NCBI RefSeq assembly: GCF_024746835.1 | Contig: NZ_CP080531.1 | Coordinates: 6,220,001 to 6,284,000, forward strand | DNA length: 64,000 nucleotides | Origin: Mesorhizobium sp. AR02 | Lineage (GTDB): Bacteria; Pseudomonadota; Alphaproteobacteria; Rhizobiales; Rhizobiaceae | Direction: 5' to 3' | In this document: positions 51,851-61,339 of the stretch, piece by piece | Numbering within the stretch: position 1 is the stretch's first letter | Layout: each line of letters begins with the position of its first letter | Position numbers and translations under genes: made by a program | The notes under the pieces: generated by a model | The model's input: the letters and a program-made list of their open reading frames with translations, nothing else | Told to the model about the DNA's origin: nothing | The model's database searches: none

Positions 51851-52751
51851 GGTGAAGTTCCGGCATATTCCGCCGACGCAGTTCCTGAAAGGGTTCGAGG
51901 CAGCCTCGCGCCTGGAAAGCTTCAGCCGCGCCGCTGAGGAGCTGGGCCTCTCCCAGTCGGCGATCAGCCACCAGATGCGCCTGCTCGAAGGCCATATCGG
52001 CCAGCCGCTGTTCATGCGCTTCGGCCGCGAAGTGCGGCTGACCGATGCCGGACGCGATTATCAGCGCACGGTGCGCCGCTGCCTCGATCTTCTGGAGGAG
52101 GGCTACCGGCGTCTGGAACCTTATCGAAAGCCCGGCAGCGTCGTGATCTATGCGCCGCGCGATTTCAGCCGGCGCTGGCTGCTGCATCGCCTGCCGGCCT
52201 TGCGGGCGGCGGTGCCGGCCTGCGAACCATGGCTGGACACCAGCGGCGCGCCTGTCGATTTCGAGACCATGGAACTTGACCTCGCGATCGTCTACGCGGA
52301 CGCGCCTCCCGAAGGCTGTGAAAGCCTGCTGATTGCCAGGGACTTTCTGTCACCTGTCACGACGAAGGATCTGGCCAGCACGCTGCGCGCGCCCACCGAC
52401 CTGCTTGGCGCGTCGCTCATTCACGACGAGCGCCCGACCGGCTGGGCGGACTGGTTGCGCAGCATCGGCGTCGAGCCGAACGGGACCTGGCACGGAACGA
52501 ATTTCAGCGACAGCGATCTGGCGCTTGCGGCCGCCGAGCAAGGCCAGGGCGTGGCGCTGGGCAGCCTGACTTTGGCAGGCGAGGCGATCGCTTCAGGAGC
52601 CCTCGTACAGCCATACGAGCACATGCTTGACGCGGGGCGTGGATGGTATGCGATTTCCACCCGGGATCGGCTGTGGGATGTCGATGTGCTGGGGACTTGG
52701 GCGTGGTTGCGCGAACAGGCGCTGATGGCTTCTCCCCAGCATCGTTCATGA
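51849..52751 (+). CDS. LysR-family regulator, GcvA-like, of agmatine genes
   Basis: 300 residues. The HTH is IPPTQFLKGFEAASRLESFSRAAEELGLSQSAISHQMRLLEGHIGQPLF; an effector domain with PRDFSRRWLLHRLPAL follows, typical of the GcvA sub-family. It is divergent from the agmatine catabolism operon by 95 bases, so it probably responds to agmatine or a product. Confidence 0.88.
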   Translation: MVKFRHIPPTQFLKGFEAASRLESFSRAAEELGLSQSAISHQMRLLEGHIGQPLFMRFGREVRLTDAGRDYQRTVRRCLDLLEEGYRRLEPYRKPGSVVIYAPRDFSRRWLLHRLPALRAAVPACEPWLDTSGAPVDFETMELDLAIVYADAPPEGCESLLIARDFLSPVTTKDLASTLRAPTDLLGASLIHDERPTGWADWLRSIGVEPNGTWHGTNFSDSDLALAAAEQGQGVALGSLTLAGEAIASGALVQPYEHMLDAGRGWYAISTRDRLWDVDVLGTWAWLREQALMASPQHRS

Positions 52752-52923
52752 CCAAATGCGGCCCTAGAACGAAGCTGATCCGCTCGTCACCGCGGTGGAG
52801 GCTCAGGCCGTGCCAAAATCGAGGCGGTGGTGGCCCGCTCGCTGCATCGTGACAGCACCACGTTGCGGAACTGCATCACAAGATGCGAATTTGGCTGGTA
52901 CCAGGTTTTGCGAGGATGCCACG

Positions 52924-53217
52924 ATGCCCACACGCAGGACTATGCTTTGCACGGCAGCGATGGTGATTGCCGCTACAAATTTCGCCAACGCCCGGCCTGA
53001 TACGCGCAAGATGACGTGTGCACAGACTCAGGCACTGATCCAGAGCCAACATGCCGCTGTGCTGAGCACCGGACCGAGCACCTATGATCGCTATGTCCGC
53101 CAGTTCGGCAATGAGTGCGATCCTCCTTACGTGCCGATGGTTGACCATGTCCCGGCCAGTGACGGTCAGTGCATGGTGTACCGGTGCGAAGAGCCGGCGC
53201 CGATGGTTCCGGATTGA
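52924..53217 (+). CDS. Small secreted Cys-containing hypothetical protein
   Basis: 97 residues. Signal peptide MPTRRTMLCTAAMVIAATNFANA, then KMTCAQTQALIQSQHAAVLSTGPSTYDRYV and QFGNEC...DGQCMVYRCEEP, with four mature cysteines that could form two disulfides. Homologues are common in rhizobia but uncharacterised as far as I know. GAGG lies upstream of the ATG. Confidence 0.7.
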   Translation: MPTRRTMLCTAAMVIAATNFANARPDTRKMTCAQTQALIQSQHAAVLSTGPSTYDRYVRQFGNECDPPYVPMVDHVPASDGQCMVYRCEEPAPMVPD

Positions 53218-53269
53218 TCCGTTCCGTTTTTCCGGCTCTCACGGAATCTCAGACACTGGCTGATGCCAT

Positions 53270-53521
53270 TTACTTGACCTTTTGGATCTCCGGGCCCGGT
53301 GTCTGGTCGGTCGCCGGCGCCGGTTTGCAATCCTGGCCCTTGCAGTCGAGGACGGGGTCTTCGGCCGGAGGCAGGCAATTTTGCCCCTCGCAATGAATTG
53401 GCGGCTGCAGTGGCGTTCCTTCGCCATTTGGCGGAACAGGCTTATCTTCAGCGTGTACGGCCGATAGTCCTACCAGGCCGACGATGGCTATTCCCAAAAG
53501 CGATGTTCGCAGCAAGTTCAT
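53270..53521 (-). CDS. Small secreted protein with two Cys-x-Gly-Gln-x-Cys motifs
   Basis: 83 residues with signal peptide MNLLRTSLLGIAIVGLVGLSAVHA. The mature part is proline-rich and contains HCEGQNCLPP and DCKGQDCKP, a duplicated C-x-G-Q-x-C motif that may bind metal or form disulfides. Strong ribosome site GGAGGCGGG before ATG 53521. Convergent with the preceding small gene. No family recognised. Confidence 0.65.
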   Translation of the reverse strand: MNLLRTSLLGIAIVGLVGLSAVHAEDKPVPPNGEGTPLQPPIHCEGQNCLPPAEDPVLDCKGQDCKPAPATDQTPGPEIQKVK

Positions 53522-53671
53522 TCCCGCCTCCACGGCTGAGAGCATGCAGAACTTACACTTTCGAGCTGGAGCGACATACTGCCACCCGCCAACGATGTTA
53601 ACGGCGCGTTTCCACCAAGCTCGACGCGGATACGTCGTGCACATTGTCGATGGCATGTCTTTGGGAAGATC

Positions 53672-53746
53672 TGGTACGCCCAAGGGGAATCGAACCCCTG
53701 TTACCGCCGTGAAAGGGCGGTGTCCTAACCGCTAGACGATGGGCGC
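53672..53746 (-). tRNA. tRNA-Glu (UUC)
   Basis: The reverse complement folds as a full cloverleaf. The acceptor stem GCGCCCA pairs with TGGGCGT (one G-T pair), with D-arm GTCTAGCGGTTAGGAC and an anticodon loop with TTC in CTTTCAC. The T-arm is AGGGGTTCGATTCCCCT, with A73 and an encoded CCA. No truncated copy of its 3' end was seen nearby, so there is no sign of integration here. Confidence 0.95.
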
Positions 53747-53891
53747 GCTCAGACGAAGCGGCTTATACTGACGTTGTGCGCAACCGGCAACCCGTCAGTT
53801 GCCGCCTTAGACAACTTTTTTCCGGTCTTTGGAAACACGGGTGTTTCGTCACGGCTGCACGGCTGATCATTAGCCGAGACACCCCATCGGT

Positions 53892-54076
53892 TCGTCATTC
53901 TAGGGCGGAGCAAGGAGCGAAGCGACGCGGCGCAGACCCTAGAATCCATGCCGCGACTTTTGAAACGCCGCAGCGGTGCAGAATTCGGTTCCGCAGCGCT
54001 CTTTGGCCAGGGCGCGGCATGGATCCTCGGGTCTTCGCGACGGAGCTTCGCTCCTGCTCCGCCCGTGGATGACGAA
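53892..54076. repeat. Long imperfect palindromic intergenic repeat
   Basis: The left arm (53892-53957) and right arm (54011-54076) are inverted, imperfect copies. Shared blocks include GGGCGGAGCA(A)GGAGCGAAGC and GGATCCATGCCGCG / AATCCATGCCGCG. The transcript would form a long stem around a ~53-base loop. It is the kind of dispersed repeat found between rhizobial genes. The 430 bases from tRNA-Glu to the lipoprotein gene hold nothing else I can identify. Confidence 0.75.
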
Positions 54077-54178
54077 GTGAGGGACGCTTCGGCCAATCTC
54101 GAATGTTCGGGAGGCTGGGACAATGCTGGCGGAACGATCTTGGCCGCTAACACGCCCAGTCTAGGCGCGTGAATGCCG

Positions 54179-55432
54179 TTAGCCGTCGCCACCACCGCCG
54201 CTGCGCCGGCGGCAGCGCCAGTTCCAGTCGCGCTCGGGGCCGACGTCGACGTGGACCGATTCGGTGTGGCAATAGGTGCCGACGCCGCCGCGGCCGGGCA
54301 TGGTCCTGATGTAGCTCGCCAGCTCCCATTTGGAGACGCCGGGCACCTGGATGTCGGCGGCGGCACAGTACATGTGCAGCGAATTCTTGGCGCCGTTGGC
54401 GCGGCGGTTGCGGGCCGGGTCGCGATAGCCCGAGGTGACCACCATCTTGCGGCCGTAATGGCCTTCGATCGTCTTCAGCACGCGCACCAGCGACGGTTTC
54501 AGGCAGGCGACGTCGACGGTCTCGTTCTGCTTGAGCAGCCCGTTGGGCGCGAGCCGGGCCATGCCGGCGGCGGACACAACCTGATAGGAGCCGCCGATTG
54601 GACCCTCGTCCTCATTGAGGTCGACGTCGCTTTCGTCGTCGAGGCCGGATTTGCGCTTGATCTCGAACAGGGCGGTCTGGCGCACGCCGGGCAAGGCATC
54701 GCCGCCCGTGATGTGACCGGCTTCGCCGCCGGTCGAAGCCAACTGTATCGGCTTTGCCGTGGAGTCGGCCGAGGCCAAAGTGATGATCGGCTTTGCCGCC
54801 GCTGCCGGCTTGGCTTGTGCGGCCGGCTGTTCGCCTGTCCGCGTGTTGACCAGCGGCGCCGGCGTCGCCGAAGCGGGCGTGGCGCCAAACATCGAGGCCA
54901 GGAAGCCTTTTTTCTTCGGCGCGTCGGCTTGCGGCGCCTCGCCTGATGTCACATAGACCGGATTGTTCATCGCTGGTGCCGCGGCCGGCTTTGGCGTTGT
55001 CACAGCGGCATCGGCGGCGGCGATCTTCTGGGCGACCGCGTCGGTCTGCTGCGCCGTCTGGACCGGCTGCTGCAAGGCCTGCGGCGTTTGTCCCGCGATC
55101 GTTTCAGCGCCGGCCGGCGTTGTCAGTGGAAAGGCGGCTGCGGGCTTGGCCACCGGTACATAGGCGACCTTTTCGGGCAGCGCCGTGTCGCCTTCGCTCA
55201 TCACGGTCGTCTGCGTGGTCGTGGTCTGCGATGTCGAATCGGCGGTGGCGATCGGCTTGCCGGTGGCGGCCGCATTCATGTCCGAGGAAGAGGTGTTGTA
55301 ACCGGGCATGCCGACCGACATTGTCGGGTCGCCGGCCGATGTGCAGGAAGCCAGGAGCAGGGCGCAGAGCGCTGCCACGATGGCGCGGCGTTCTCCCTTT
55401 GCGAGGCTCCATCCTGCTGATTTCAAAGTCAA
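54179..55432 (-). CDS. Lipoprotein with M15/DUF882 (YcbK-like) peptidase domain
   Basis: 417 residues. A signal peptide ends in the lipobox LLLASC, followed by ~240 residues of Ala/Pro/Thr-rich low-complexity linker. The C-terminal domain (~310-400) has VVTSGYRDPARNRRANGAKNSLHMYCAAADIQ and VGTYCHTESVHVDVG, the zinc-ligand pattern of M15-type D-Ala-D-Ala carboxypeptidases. It probably acts on peptidoglycan in the periplasm. The start is TTG at 55432 behind GGGGG; a second TTG two codons on is possible. Confidence 0.85.
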   Translation of the reverse strand: MTLKSAGWSLAKGERRAIVAALCALLLASCTSAGDPTMSVGMPGYNTSSSDMNAAATGKPIATADSTSQTTTTQTTVMSEGDTALPEKVAYVPVAKPAAAFPLTTPAGAETIAGQTPQALQQPVQTAQQTDAVAQKIAAADAAVTTPKPAAAPAMNNPVYVTSGEAPQADAPKKKGFLASMFGATPASATPAPLVNTRTGEQPAAQAKPAAAAKPIITLASADSTAKPIQLASTGGEAGHITGGDALPGVRQTALFEIKRKSGLDDESDVDLNEDEGPIGGSYQVVSAAGMARLAPNGLLKQNETVDVACLKPSLVRVLKTIEGHYGRKMVVTSGYRDPARNRRANGAKNSLHMYCAAADIQVPGVSKWELASYIRTMPGRGGVGTYCHTESVHVDVGPERDWNWRCRRRSGGGGDG

Positions 55433-55648
55433 ATTCCCCCTCGATGTCCGGTCGGTATGCCCTTGACGCAGCCCTAGGATGTCTGCGCCGAGGTGACCTT
55501 TGTCTCCGATCCGGAAACGAGACCTGTGTCAAATCCGCAAGCCTGGAAGTATTTTTGCAGTGATTGCCGAATTACGGCTGCTTGATGGTTGACGACACCA
55601 TTTCGCCCGCTTTTACCGGGCCGTCAACTCACCAGACATTACAGTCCG

Positions 55649-57484
55649 TTACACACGCACCTTCACATAGCTGCCGGGAGCATCGCCCAAGGTTTTCATA
55701 TGCTTGCCGGGTTTGCGGGCAGGCACGCGGGTGTTGTCCTTGGCCTCGATCCAGCTTTGCCAGTGCGGCCACCAGGATCCGGGATGGTCGGTCGCGCTGG
55801 CTATCCACTGGTTGAAATCGCCTGTTGGCGTGCCGCCGGTCCAGTACTGGTATTTGTTGGATGCGGGCGGATTGACGACGCCCGCGATGTGGCCGGAGCC
55901 CGCCATGACATAGTCGACCTTGCCGCCGAAATATTTCGAGCCAAGGAACACGGACAGCGCCGGCGCGATGTGATCTTCCTTCGAGGCGAGGTTGTAGATG
56001 GGGATGGTGATGTCGCCCAGCGAGATGGTGTGGCCGGCGAGTTCCATCGTGCCCTGCGAAAGCGTGTTATCGAGGTAGCAGTTGCGCAGGTAGAAAGAGT
56101 GGTTGGCCGCAGCCATGCGGGTCGAATCGGCGTTCCAGTAGAGCAGGTCGAAGGGCAGAGGATCCTTGCCGCGCATGTAGTTGTTGACGACATAGGGCCA
56201 AATCAAGTCGCCCGAGCGCAGCATGTTGAAGGCGGTCGCCATCTTGGTGCCGTCGAGATAGCCCTTTTCGTTCATCGACCTTTCCACCGCCGCGACCTGT
56301 TCCTCGTCGACGAACACTTTCAGGTCGCCGGCATGGGTGAAGTCGACCTGCGTGGTGAAAAAGGTCGCCGATTTGATGCGGTCGTCGCCTTCCCCAGCCA
56401 TCAAAGCCAAGGCCGCCGCCAGCAGCGTGCCGCCGACACAGTAGCCGATCGCGTTGACGTCGTGTTCGCCGGTGGCCTTCTCGATCGTGTCGAGGCCATA
56501 TTGCAGGCCCTCCCTGATATAGGCTTCCCAGCTCTTGGCGCCGTGGCGCTCGTCCGGATTGATCCACGAGATGACGAAGACGGTGTGGCCTTGCTCGATC
56601 GCCCAGCGGATGAAGGATTTCTGCGGGTTGAGGTCGAGTATGTAGAATTTGTTGATCCAGGGCGGGCAGATCAGCAGCGGGCGCTTCAGCACCGTCTCGG
56701 TGGAGGGATCATACTGGATGATCTCGGCGACATCGCTGCGGCCGACCACCTTGCCGGGCGTGGTGGCGATGTTCCGGCCGATCTCGAAGGGCGAATAGTC
56801 GGCCTGGCGCAGTTTCAGGTCGCCCTTGCCGGCAGCGATGTCCTCGGCCAGCATCTTCATGCCGCGCACCAGGTTCTCGCCATTGGAGGCGACGGTTTCG
56901 CGGAACAGTTCCGGGTTGGTCAGGATGAAATTCGACGGCGAGATGGCGTTGGACACCTGCTTGACGTAGAAGCTCGCCTTGTGACGGGTATGCTCGTCTA
57001 GACCTTCGGCGTGCTCGACCAGTTCGGACGCCCAGCGCGAGGTGACGAGATAGGCCTGCTTGAGGAAATCGAAGAAGGCATTGCGGCCCCATTCCGGATC
57101 CTGGAAGCGCTTGTCGCCGCGCTCCGGCTTGACCGCATCGTCGGGGCCTTCAGCGTTGGGGCTGACGCGCTGGATGGCGTTCGCCCACACGGTCATATAG
57201 CCGGCGAACAGCCGCGTCTGCGCTTCGAGCGCGCGCTGCGGGTCGGCAAGCCAGTATTCGCTGAGCTTGGAGAAGGTCTTGACCATGTCGACGACCGGCT
57301 CGGCGACGTGGTCGCGCACTTCGCCGCGTTCGCGCGGTTCGGCCCAGGCGGACGCCGCCTTGCCGGCCTGCTCGACCATGCGCGCCATATTCAAGGCGAA
57401 GCGCTCCGGATCCTTCACCAGATATTGCTCGACGGTCGAAGGCTCGTCATCTTCCGTTTTGCCCGAATCGGGTGTTTTGGACAT
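55649..57484 (-). CDS. phaC: Class I poly(3-hydroxyalkanoate) synthase
   Basis: Polymerises 3-hydroxyacyl-CoA into storage PHA. 611 residues, usual for class I. It has NPELFRETVASNGENLVRGM, PPWINKFYILDLNPQKSFIRWAIEQGHTVFVISW, the lipase-like box GYCVGGTLL with nucleophile Cys349, then SKEDHIAP (Asp) and GSGHIAGVVNPP (His). ATG 57484 (MSKTPDSGK) with GGAGG 13 bases upstream. No phaA/phaB genes adjoin it here. Confidence 0.95.
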   Translation of the reverse strand: MSKTPDSGKTEDDEPSTVEQYLVKDPERFALNMARMVEQAGKAASAWAEPRERGEVRDHVAEPVVDMVKTFSKLSEYWLADPQRALEAQTRLFAGYMTVWANAIQRVSPNAEGPDDAVKPERGDKRFQDPEWGRNAFFDFLKQAYLVTSRWASELVEHAEGLDEHTRHKASFYVKQVSNAISPSNFILTNPELFRETVASNGENLVRGMKMLAEDIAAGKGDLKLRQADYSPFEIGRNIATTPGKVVGRSDVAEIIQYDPSTETVLKRPLLICPPWINKFYILDLNPQKSFIRWAIEQGHTVFVISWINPDERHGAKSWEAYIREGLQYGLDTIEKATGEHDVNAIGYCVGGTLLAAALALMAGEGDDRIKSATFFTTQVDFTHAGDLKVFVDEEQVAAVERSMNEKGYLDGTKMATAFNMLRSGDLIWPYVVNNYMRGKDPLPFDLLYWNADSTRMAAANHSFYLRNCYLDNTLSQGTMELAGHTISLGDITIPIYNLASKEDHIAPALSVFLGSKYFGGKVDYVMAGSGHIAGVVNPPASNKYQYWTGGTPTGDFNQWIASATDHPGSWWPHWQSWIEAKDNTRVPARKPGKHMKTLGDAPGSYVKVRV

Positions 57485-57582
57485 GGTTCGCGGGGTTCCT
57501 CCCGAAGCGTTTTCTTGACATATTAACATGGGACATCCGACAGGGTCCAATCTCGCTCTACCTCGGCTGCCAAGGAAACAAT

Positions 57583-57975
57583 ATGACGATTAATATTGGC
57601 GAGACTGTTTTTTTTGGCGCCGCACGCTTTTGCCGCATCGGCGCGGCGATCGTCCTGTTGGGAATCGCCGGGTGTTCGAGCACGAACAGCAGCGGTCCGG
57701 TGCCCATGGCCGACAATGCAGGCCCGAAGGACACCGGCACCTTTCCGAACCTGAACATCCCGCCCAAAGTGGCAAACAAACAATTCACGCCAGCCGAGAC
57801 GAACGCCAAGCTCGCCGAACTCAAGGCCGACGAGAACGCGCAGGGCGCCAAAAGCGGTGGTGGCGCTGCCAGCAATCAGGCGGCACTGACGGACCTGGCC
57901 AAGAAGCATGGCCCGCAGACGCTGAAGCAGATCGAAGGCAAATGCGACCCCGCCCTCGACCCTACCTGCAAATGA
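57583..57975 (+). CDS. Small hypothetical lipoprotein
   Basis: 130 residues. Signal peptide with lipobox GIAGC, then a Ser/Pro-rich stretch, FTPAETNAKLAELKADENAQG, a Gly/Ala linker and a C-terminal LAKKHGPQTLKQIEGKCDPALDPTCK with two cysteines. Predicted outer-membrane lipoprotein, function unknown. AAGGA precedes the ATG. It is divergent from phaC and sits 45 bases before the aminotransferase gene. Confidence 0.75.
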   Translation: MTINIGETVFFGAARFCRIGAAIVLLGIAGCSSTNSSGPVPMADNAGPKDTGTFPNLNIPPKVANKQFTPAETNAKLAELKADENAQGAKSGGGAASNQAALTDLAKKHGPQTLKQIEGKCDPALDPTCK

Positions 57976-58020
57976 GTATATAGCGCGCGCCCAACACCCC
58001 TTTTGCTGTCTGGAACTGCC

Positions 58021-59238
58021 ATGGAAGAGTTTCACAAGGTTCGCCGGCTTCCGCCTTACGTGTTCGAGCAGGTCAACCGGCTCAAGGCCAGCGCCCGTTC
58101 GCGCGGCGCTGACATCATCGACCTCGGCATGGGCAATCCGGATCTGCCGACGCCCAAGGCCATCGTCGACAAATTGTGTGAAGTGGTGCGCGATCCGCGC
58201 ACGCATCGCTATTCCTCTTCGCGCGGCATTCCGGGGCTGCGCCGCGCCCAGGCCGCCTATTACCAGCGCCGCTTCGGCGTGAAGCTCAACCCCGACACGC
58301 AAGTGGTGGCCACGCTCGGCTCGAAGGAAGGCTTCGCCAACATGGCGCAGGCGATCACCGCGCCCGGCGACGTGATCCTTTGCCCGAACCCGACCTATCC
58401 GATCCATGCCTTCGGCTTCATCATGTCGGGCGGCGTCATCCGCTCGCTGCAGGTCGAGCCCGATGATGGTTTCATCCCGGCGCTCGAACGCGGTGTTCGC
58501 CACTCGATCCCGAAACCGCTGGCGCTGATCCTCAACTATCCGTCGAACCCGACGGCGCTGGTCGCTTCGCTCGATTTCTACAAGGACGTGGTGGCGTTCG
58601 CGAAGAAGAACGACATCATCATCCTGTCCGACCTTGCCTATTCCGAGATCTATTTCGACGGCAACCCGCCGCCCTCGGTGCTGCAGGTTCCGGGCGCCAT
58701 CGATGTCTGCGTCGAGTTCACCTCGATGTCGAAGACCTTCTCCATGCCCGGCTGGCGCATGGGCTTTGCCGTCGGCAATGAGCGGCTGATCTCGGCGCTG
58801 ACCCGGGTGAAATCCTATCTTGACTACGGCGCCTTCACGCCGATCCAGGTGGCGGCGGCCCATGCGCTCAATGGCGACGGCGCCGATATCGCCGAGGTGC
58901 GTGACATCTATCACAAGCGCCGCGACGTGATGGTCGATGCCTTCGGCCGCGCCGGCTGGAACATTCCGGCCCCTGCGGCCTCGATGTTCGCCTGGGCGCC
59001 GATCCCCGAGCCGTTCAAGCATCTCGGCTCGCTCGAATTCTCCAAGCTGCTCATCGAGCACGCCGACGTGGCGGTGGCGCCCGGTGTCGGCTTCGGCGAA
59101 CATGGCGATGATTTCGTGCGCGTGGCGCTGGTGGAGAATGAGCACCGGATCCGCCAGGCGGCGCGCAACATCAAGCGCTTCCTGTCGACCAGTGCCAAGC
59201 AGCCCAACAACGTGGTGCCGCTGTCCGCCCACCGGTAA
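58021..59238 (+). CDS. PLP-dependent class I/II aminotransferase (AlaC-like)
   Basis: 405 residues. Fold-type I aminotransferase with GMGNPDLPTP, GLRRAQAAYY, NYPSNPTA, the Asp-x-x-Tyr motif SDLAYSEI and the PLP Schiff-base lysine K238 in SMSKTFSMPGWRMGF. Its closest known group is AlaC, glutamate-pyruvate transaminase. ATG 58021 (MEEFHKVRRL); a TTG 18 bases upstream is in frame. It runs 37 bases before hom, an arrangement seen in related alphaproteobacteria; homologues there are often annotated as LL-diaminopimelate aminotransferase. Confidence 0.87.
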   Translation: MEEFHKVRRLPPYVFEQVNRLKASARSRGADIIDLGMGNPDLPTPKAIVDKLCEVVRDPRTHRYSSSRGIPGLRRAQAAYYQRRFGVKLNPDTQVVATLGSKEGFANMAQAITAPGDVILCPNPTYPIHAFGFIMSGGVIRSLQVEPDDGFIPALERGVRHSIPKPLALILNYPSNPTALVASLDFYKDVVAFAKKNDIIILSDLAYSEIYFDGNPPPSVLQVPGAIDVCVEFTSMSKTFSMPGWRMGFAVGNERLISALTRVKSYLDYGAFTPIQVAAAHALNGDGADIAEVRDIYHKRRDVMVDAFGRAGWNIPAPAASMFAWAPIPEPFKHLGSLEFSKLLIEHADVAVAPGVGFGEHGDDFVRVALVENEHRIRQAARNIKRFLSTSAKQPNNVVPLSAHR

Positions 59239-59275
59239 GCAAAAATTCAATCTGATTTGAGGGACGTCGCCTTCC

Positions 59276-60589
59276 ATGGCTGAAGCACTGCGTGTTGGAA
59301 TTGCCGGTCTTGGCACGGTCGGTGCGTCGGTGGCGCGCGTGCTGCGCGACAAGGCGGCTGAGCTGACCCGGCAATGCGGGCGCGACATTGTCGTGTCGGC
59401 GGTTTCAGCGCGCGACCCGAAACGCGACCGTGGCGTCGATGTCAGTTCGGCAAAATGGTTCGACGATCCGGTCAAGATGGCGCAGACCGCCGATATCGAC
59501 GTGTTCATCGAACTGATCGGCGGCGACGAAGGGCCGGCGCGCTTGTCGGTTAAGGCGGCGCTTGAGGCCGGCCGCCATGTCGTCACCGCCAACAAGGCGC
59601 TGCTTGCCAAGCATGGCGTGGCGTTGGCCGAGATCGCCGAGAAGAAGGGTGTGCTGCTCAACTACGAAGCGGCGGTGGCGGGTGGCATCCCCGTCATCAA
59701 GACGATGCGCGAGGCGATGGCCGGCAACTCGGTCACCCGCGTGTTCGGTATTCTGAACGGCACCTGCAACTACATCCTGACCCGCATGGAGGCAGAGGGC
59801 ATCTCGTTCGATGCCTGCCTGAAGGATGCGCAACGGCTGGGTTACGCCGAGGCCGATCCGACCTTCGACATCGAAGGCCACGATACCGCGCACAAGCTGT
59901 CGATCCTGACCAGCCTTGCCTTCGGCACCAAGATCGCCGCCAACGACATCTATATGGAAGGCATCTCCAACATCACCCAGGCAGACATCCGCGCGGCCGG
60001 CGATCTCGGTTACCGGATCAAGCTGCTGGGCGTTGCCCAACGCACCGAAAGCGGCATCGAGCAGCGTGTGCATCCGACCATGGTGCCGACGGCCTCTGTC
60101 ATCGCGCAGGTGCACGGCGTCACCAATGCGGTGGCGATCGAGACCGACATCCTCGGCGAACTGCTGCTCTCCGGCCCCGGCGCCGGTGGCAATGCCACCG
60201 CCTCGGCCGTCATTGGCGATGTCGCCGACATCGCCAAGAGCCGGCCCGGCTTCCAGCATGGCCCGGTCTTCGGCCGGCCGGCGAAGGAGTTGAGGCCTTA
60301 CAAGAAGGCGCAGATGCGCAGCCATGCCGGCGGCTATTTCATCCGGCTGACCGTGCATGATCGCATTGGCGTCTTCGCCGCGATCGCCAAGCGCATGGCC
60401 GACAACGATATCTCGCTGGAATCGATCGTCCAGCACGCAATCAGCGGCGAGGCGGCGGTGCAGAAGACAGTGATCCTCGTCACCCACGAGACCACCGAGG
60501 CCGCCGTGCGAAAGGCTGTTGACGGTATCACCAAGGACGGTCACCTGACCGACAAGCCGCAGGTCATCCGCATCGAGCGGGCAGGGTAG
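59276..60589 (+). CDS. hom: Homoserine dehydrogenase
   Basis: Reduces aspartate semialdehyde to homoserine for threonine and methionine synthesis. 437 residues: NAD(P) motif VGIAGLGTVGASVARVL, TANKALLAKHG, YEAAVAGGIPVIK, GILNGTCNYILTRM and the active-site region YAEADPTFDIEGHDTAHKL. A C-terminal ACT domain (~350-430, FIRLTVHDRIGVFAAIAKRMADNDISLESI) provides likely threonine feedback control. Confidence 0.95.
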   Translation: MAEALRVGIAGLGTVGASVARVLRDKAAELTRQCGRDIVVSAVSARDPKRDRGVDVSSAKWFDDPVKMAQTADIDVFIELIGGDEGPARLSVKAALEAGRHVVTANKALLAKHGVALAEIAEKKGVLLNYEAAVAGGIPVIKTMREAMAGNSVTRVFGILNGTCNYILTRMEAEGISFDACLKDAQRLGYAEADPTFDIEGHDTAHKLSILTSLAFGTKIAANDIYMEGISNITQADIRAAGDLGYRIKLLGVAQRTESGIEQRVHPTMVPTASVIAQVHGVTNAVAIETDILGELLLSGPGAGGNATASAVIGDVADIAKSRPGFQHGPVFGRPAKELRPYKKAQMRSHAGGYFIRLTVHDRIGVFAAIAKRMADNDISLESIVQHAISGEAAVQKTVILVTHETTEAAVRKAVDGITKDGHLTDKPQVIRIERAG

Positions 60590-60715
60590 CTCTGTCCCTG
60601 GGGCAAGAATCCCCACCGGTCTTGCGGTCGACCGGATGGCGACCAGCCGCGAATAAGCCGGAACGAAATCGTTGCGGCGCCGTTCTCTTGGTCAGCAACC
60701 AAAGGGAGCCGCTTC

Positions 60716-61075
60716 ATGGCCGATACCAACAAATCCGACACCCCGCACATCGACGACATCCAGAAGACGCTGGAAAAACAGATCGCCGAACTGCGCAAGG
60801 AGATCACCAAGATCAACAAGAGCATTTCGGCGCGGGGCGCGGAAATGCTCGACGACGCCAGCGAGCAGGCTTCGGATTTCTACGAGACGGCCGCGGCGCG
60901 GGCATCGCGCACAGCACAGCAGCTGCGCAGCCAGGCCCAGGCGGTTTCCGAGGTCGCGCGCGAAAATCCGGGCACGACGACCGCCGTGGTCGGCGTGATC
61001 GGCCTGCTCGGCTTTCTGGCCGGGATTGCCGTTGGCCAGTCGTTGAACAACGAGACGTCGCGCCGCTGGTATTGA
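60716..61075 (+). CDS. DUF883/ElaB-YqjD-like membrane-anchored protein
   Basis: 119 residues: a long amphipathic helix (DDIQKTLEKQIAELRKEITKIN, then RASRTAQQLRSQAQAVSEVARENP) and a C-terminal membrane segment (TTAVVGVIGLLGFLAGIAVG). YqjD/ElaB relatives tether ribosomes to the inner membrane in stationary phase; whether this one does is unknown. AAGGGAGCC lies before the ATG. Confidence 0.8.
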   Translation: MADTNKSDTPHIDDIQKTLEKQIAELRKEITKINKSISARGAEMLDDASEQASDFYETAAARASRTAQQLRSQAQAVSEVARENPGTTTAVVGVIGLLGFLAGIAVGQSLNNETSRRWY

Positions 61076-61139
61076 GCGCGCCGGCCTTGAGCCGGCGTTG
61101 CCGGCTCCCGTTTCAGGAAATCATTTCCAGGAGGGCATC

Positions 61140-61307
61140 ATGGCTTCATCCATGCTAATCGGCATTCTGATCACATTTCTCGTCATCATTCTCGTTCTCT
61201 ATCTGGTGCAGCGCCTGCCGCTCGACGCCAGGATGCGGCAGATCGTGCAGGTTATCGTCATCATCATCGGCATCATTTCGCTGCTCAAATACCTCGCGGT
61301 TTTCTAG
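61140..61307 (+). CDS. Thivi_2564-type small membrane protein
   Basis: 55 residues with two hydrophobic helices (MLIGILITFLVIILVLYLVQ and QVIVIIIGIISLLKYLAVF) joined by a charged RLPLDARMRQI loop. This matches the very small Thivi_2564 family of unknown function. Strong site AGGAGG before ATG 61140. Follows the DUF883 gene by 64 bases. Confidence 0.75.
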   Translation: MASSMLIGILITFLVIILVLYLVQRLPLDARMRQIVQVIVIIIGIISLLKYLAVF

Positions 61308-61339
61308 ATCGCGAGACCCACAATTTGGGCGTCTTCAAA

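Noticed and set aside
53672..53746. tRNA-Glu as an integration site for a genomic island.
   Set aside because: No repeated 3' tRNA fragment and no integrase gene were found in the window.
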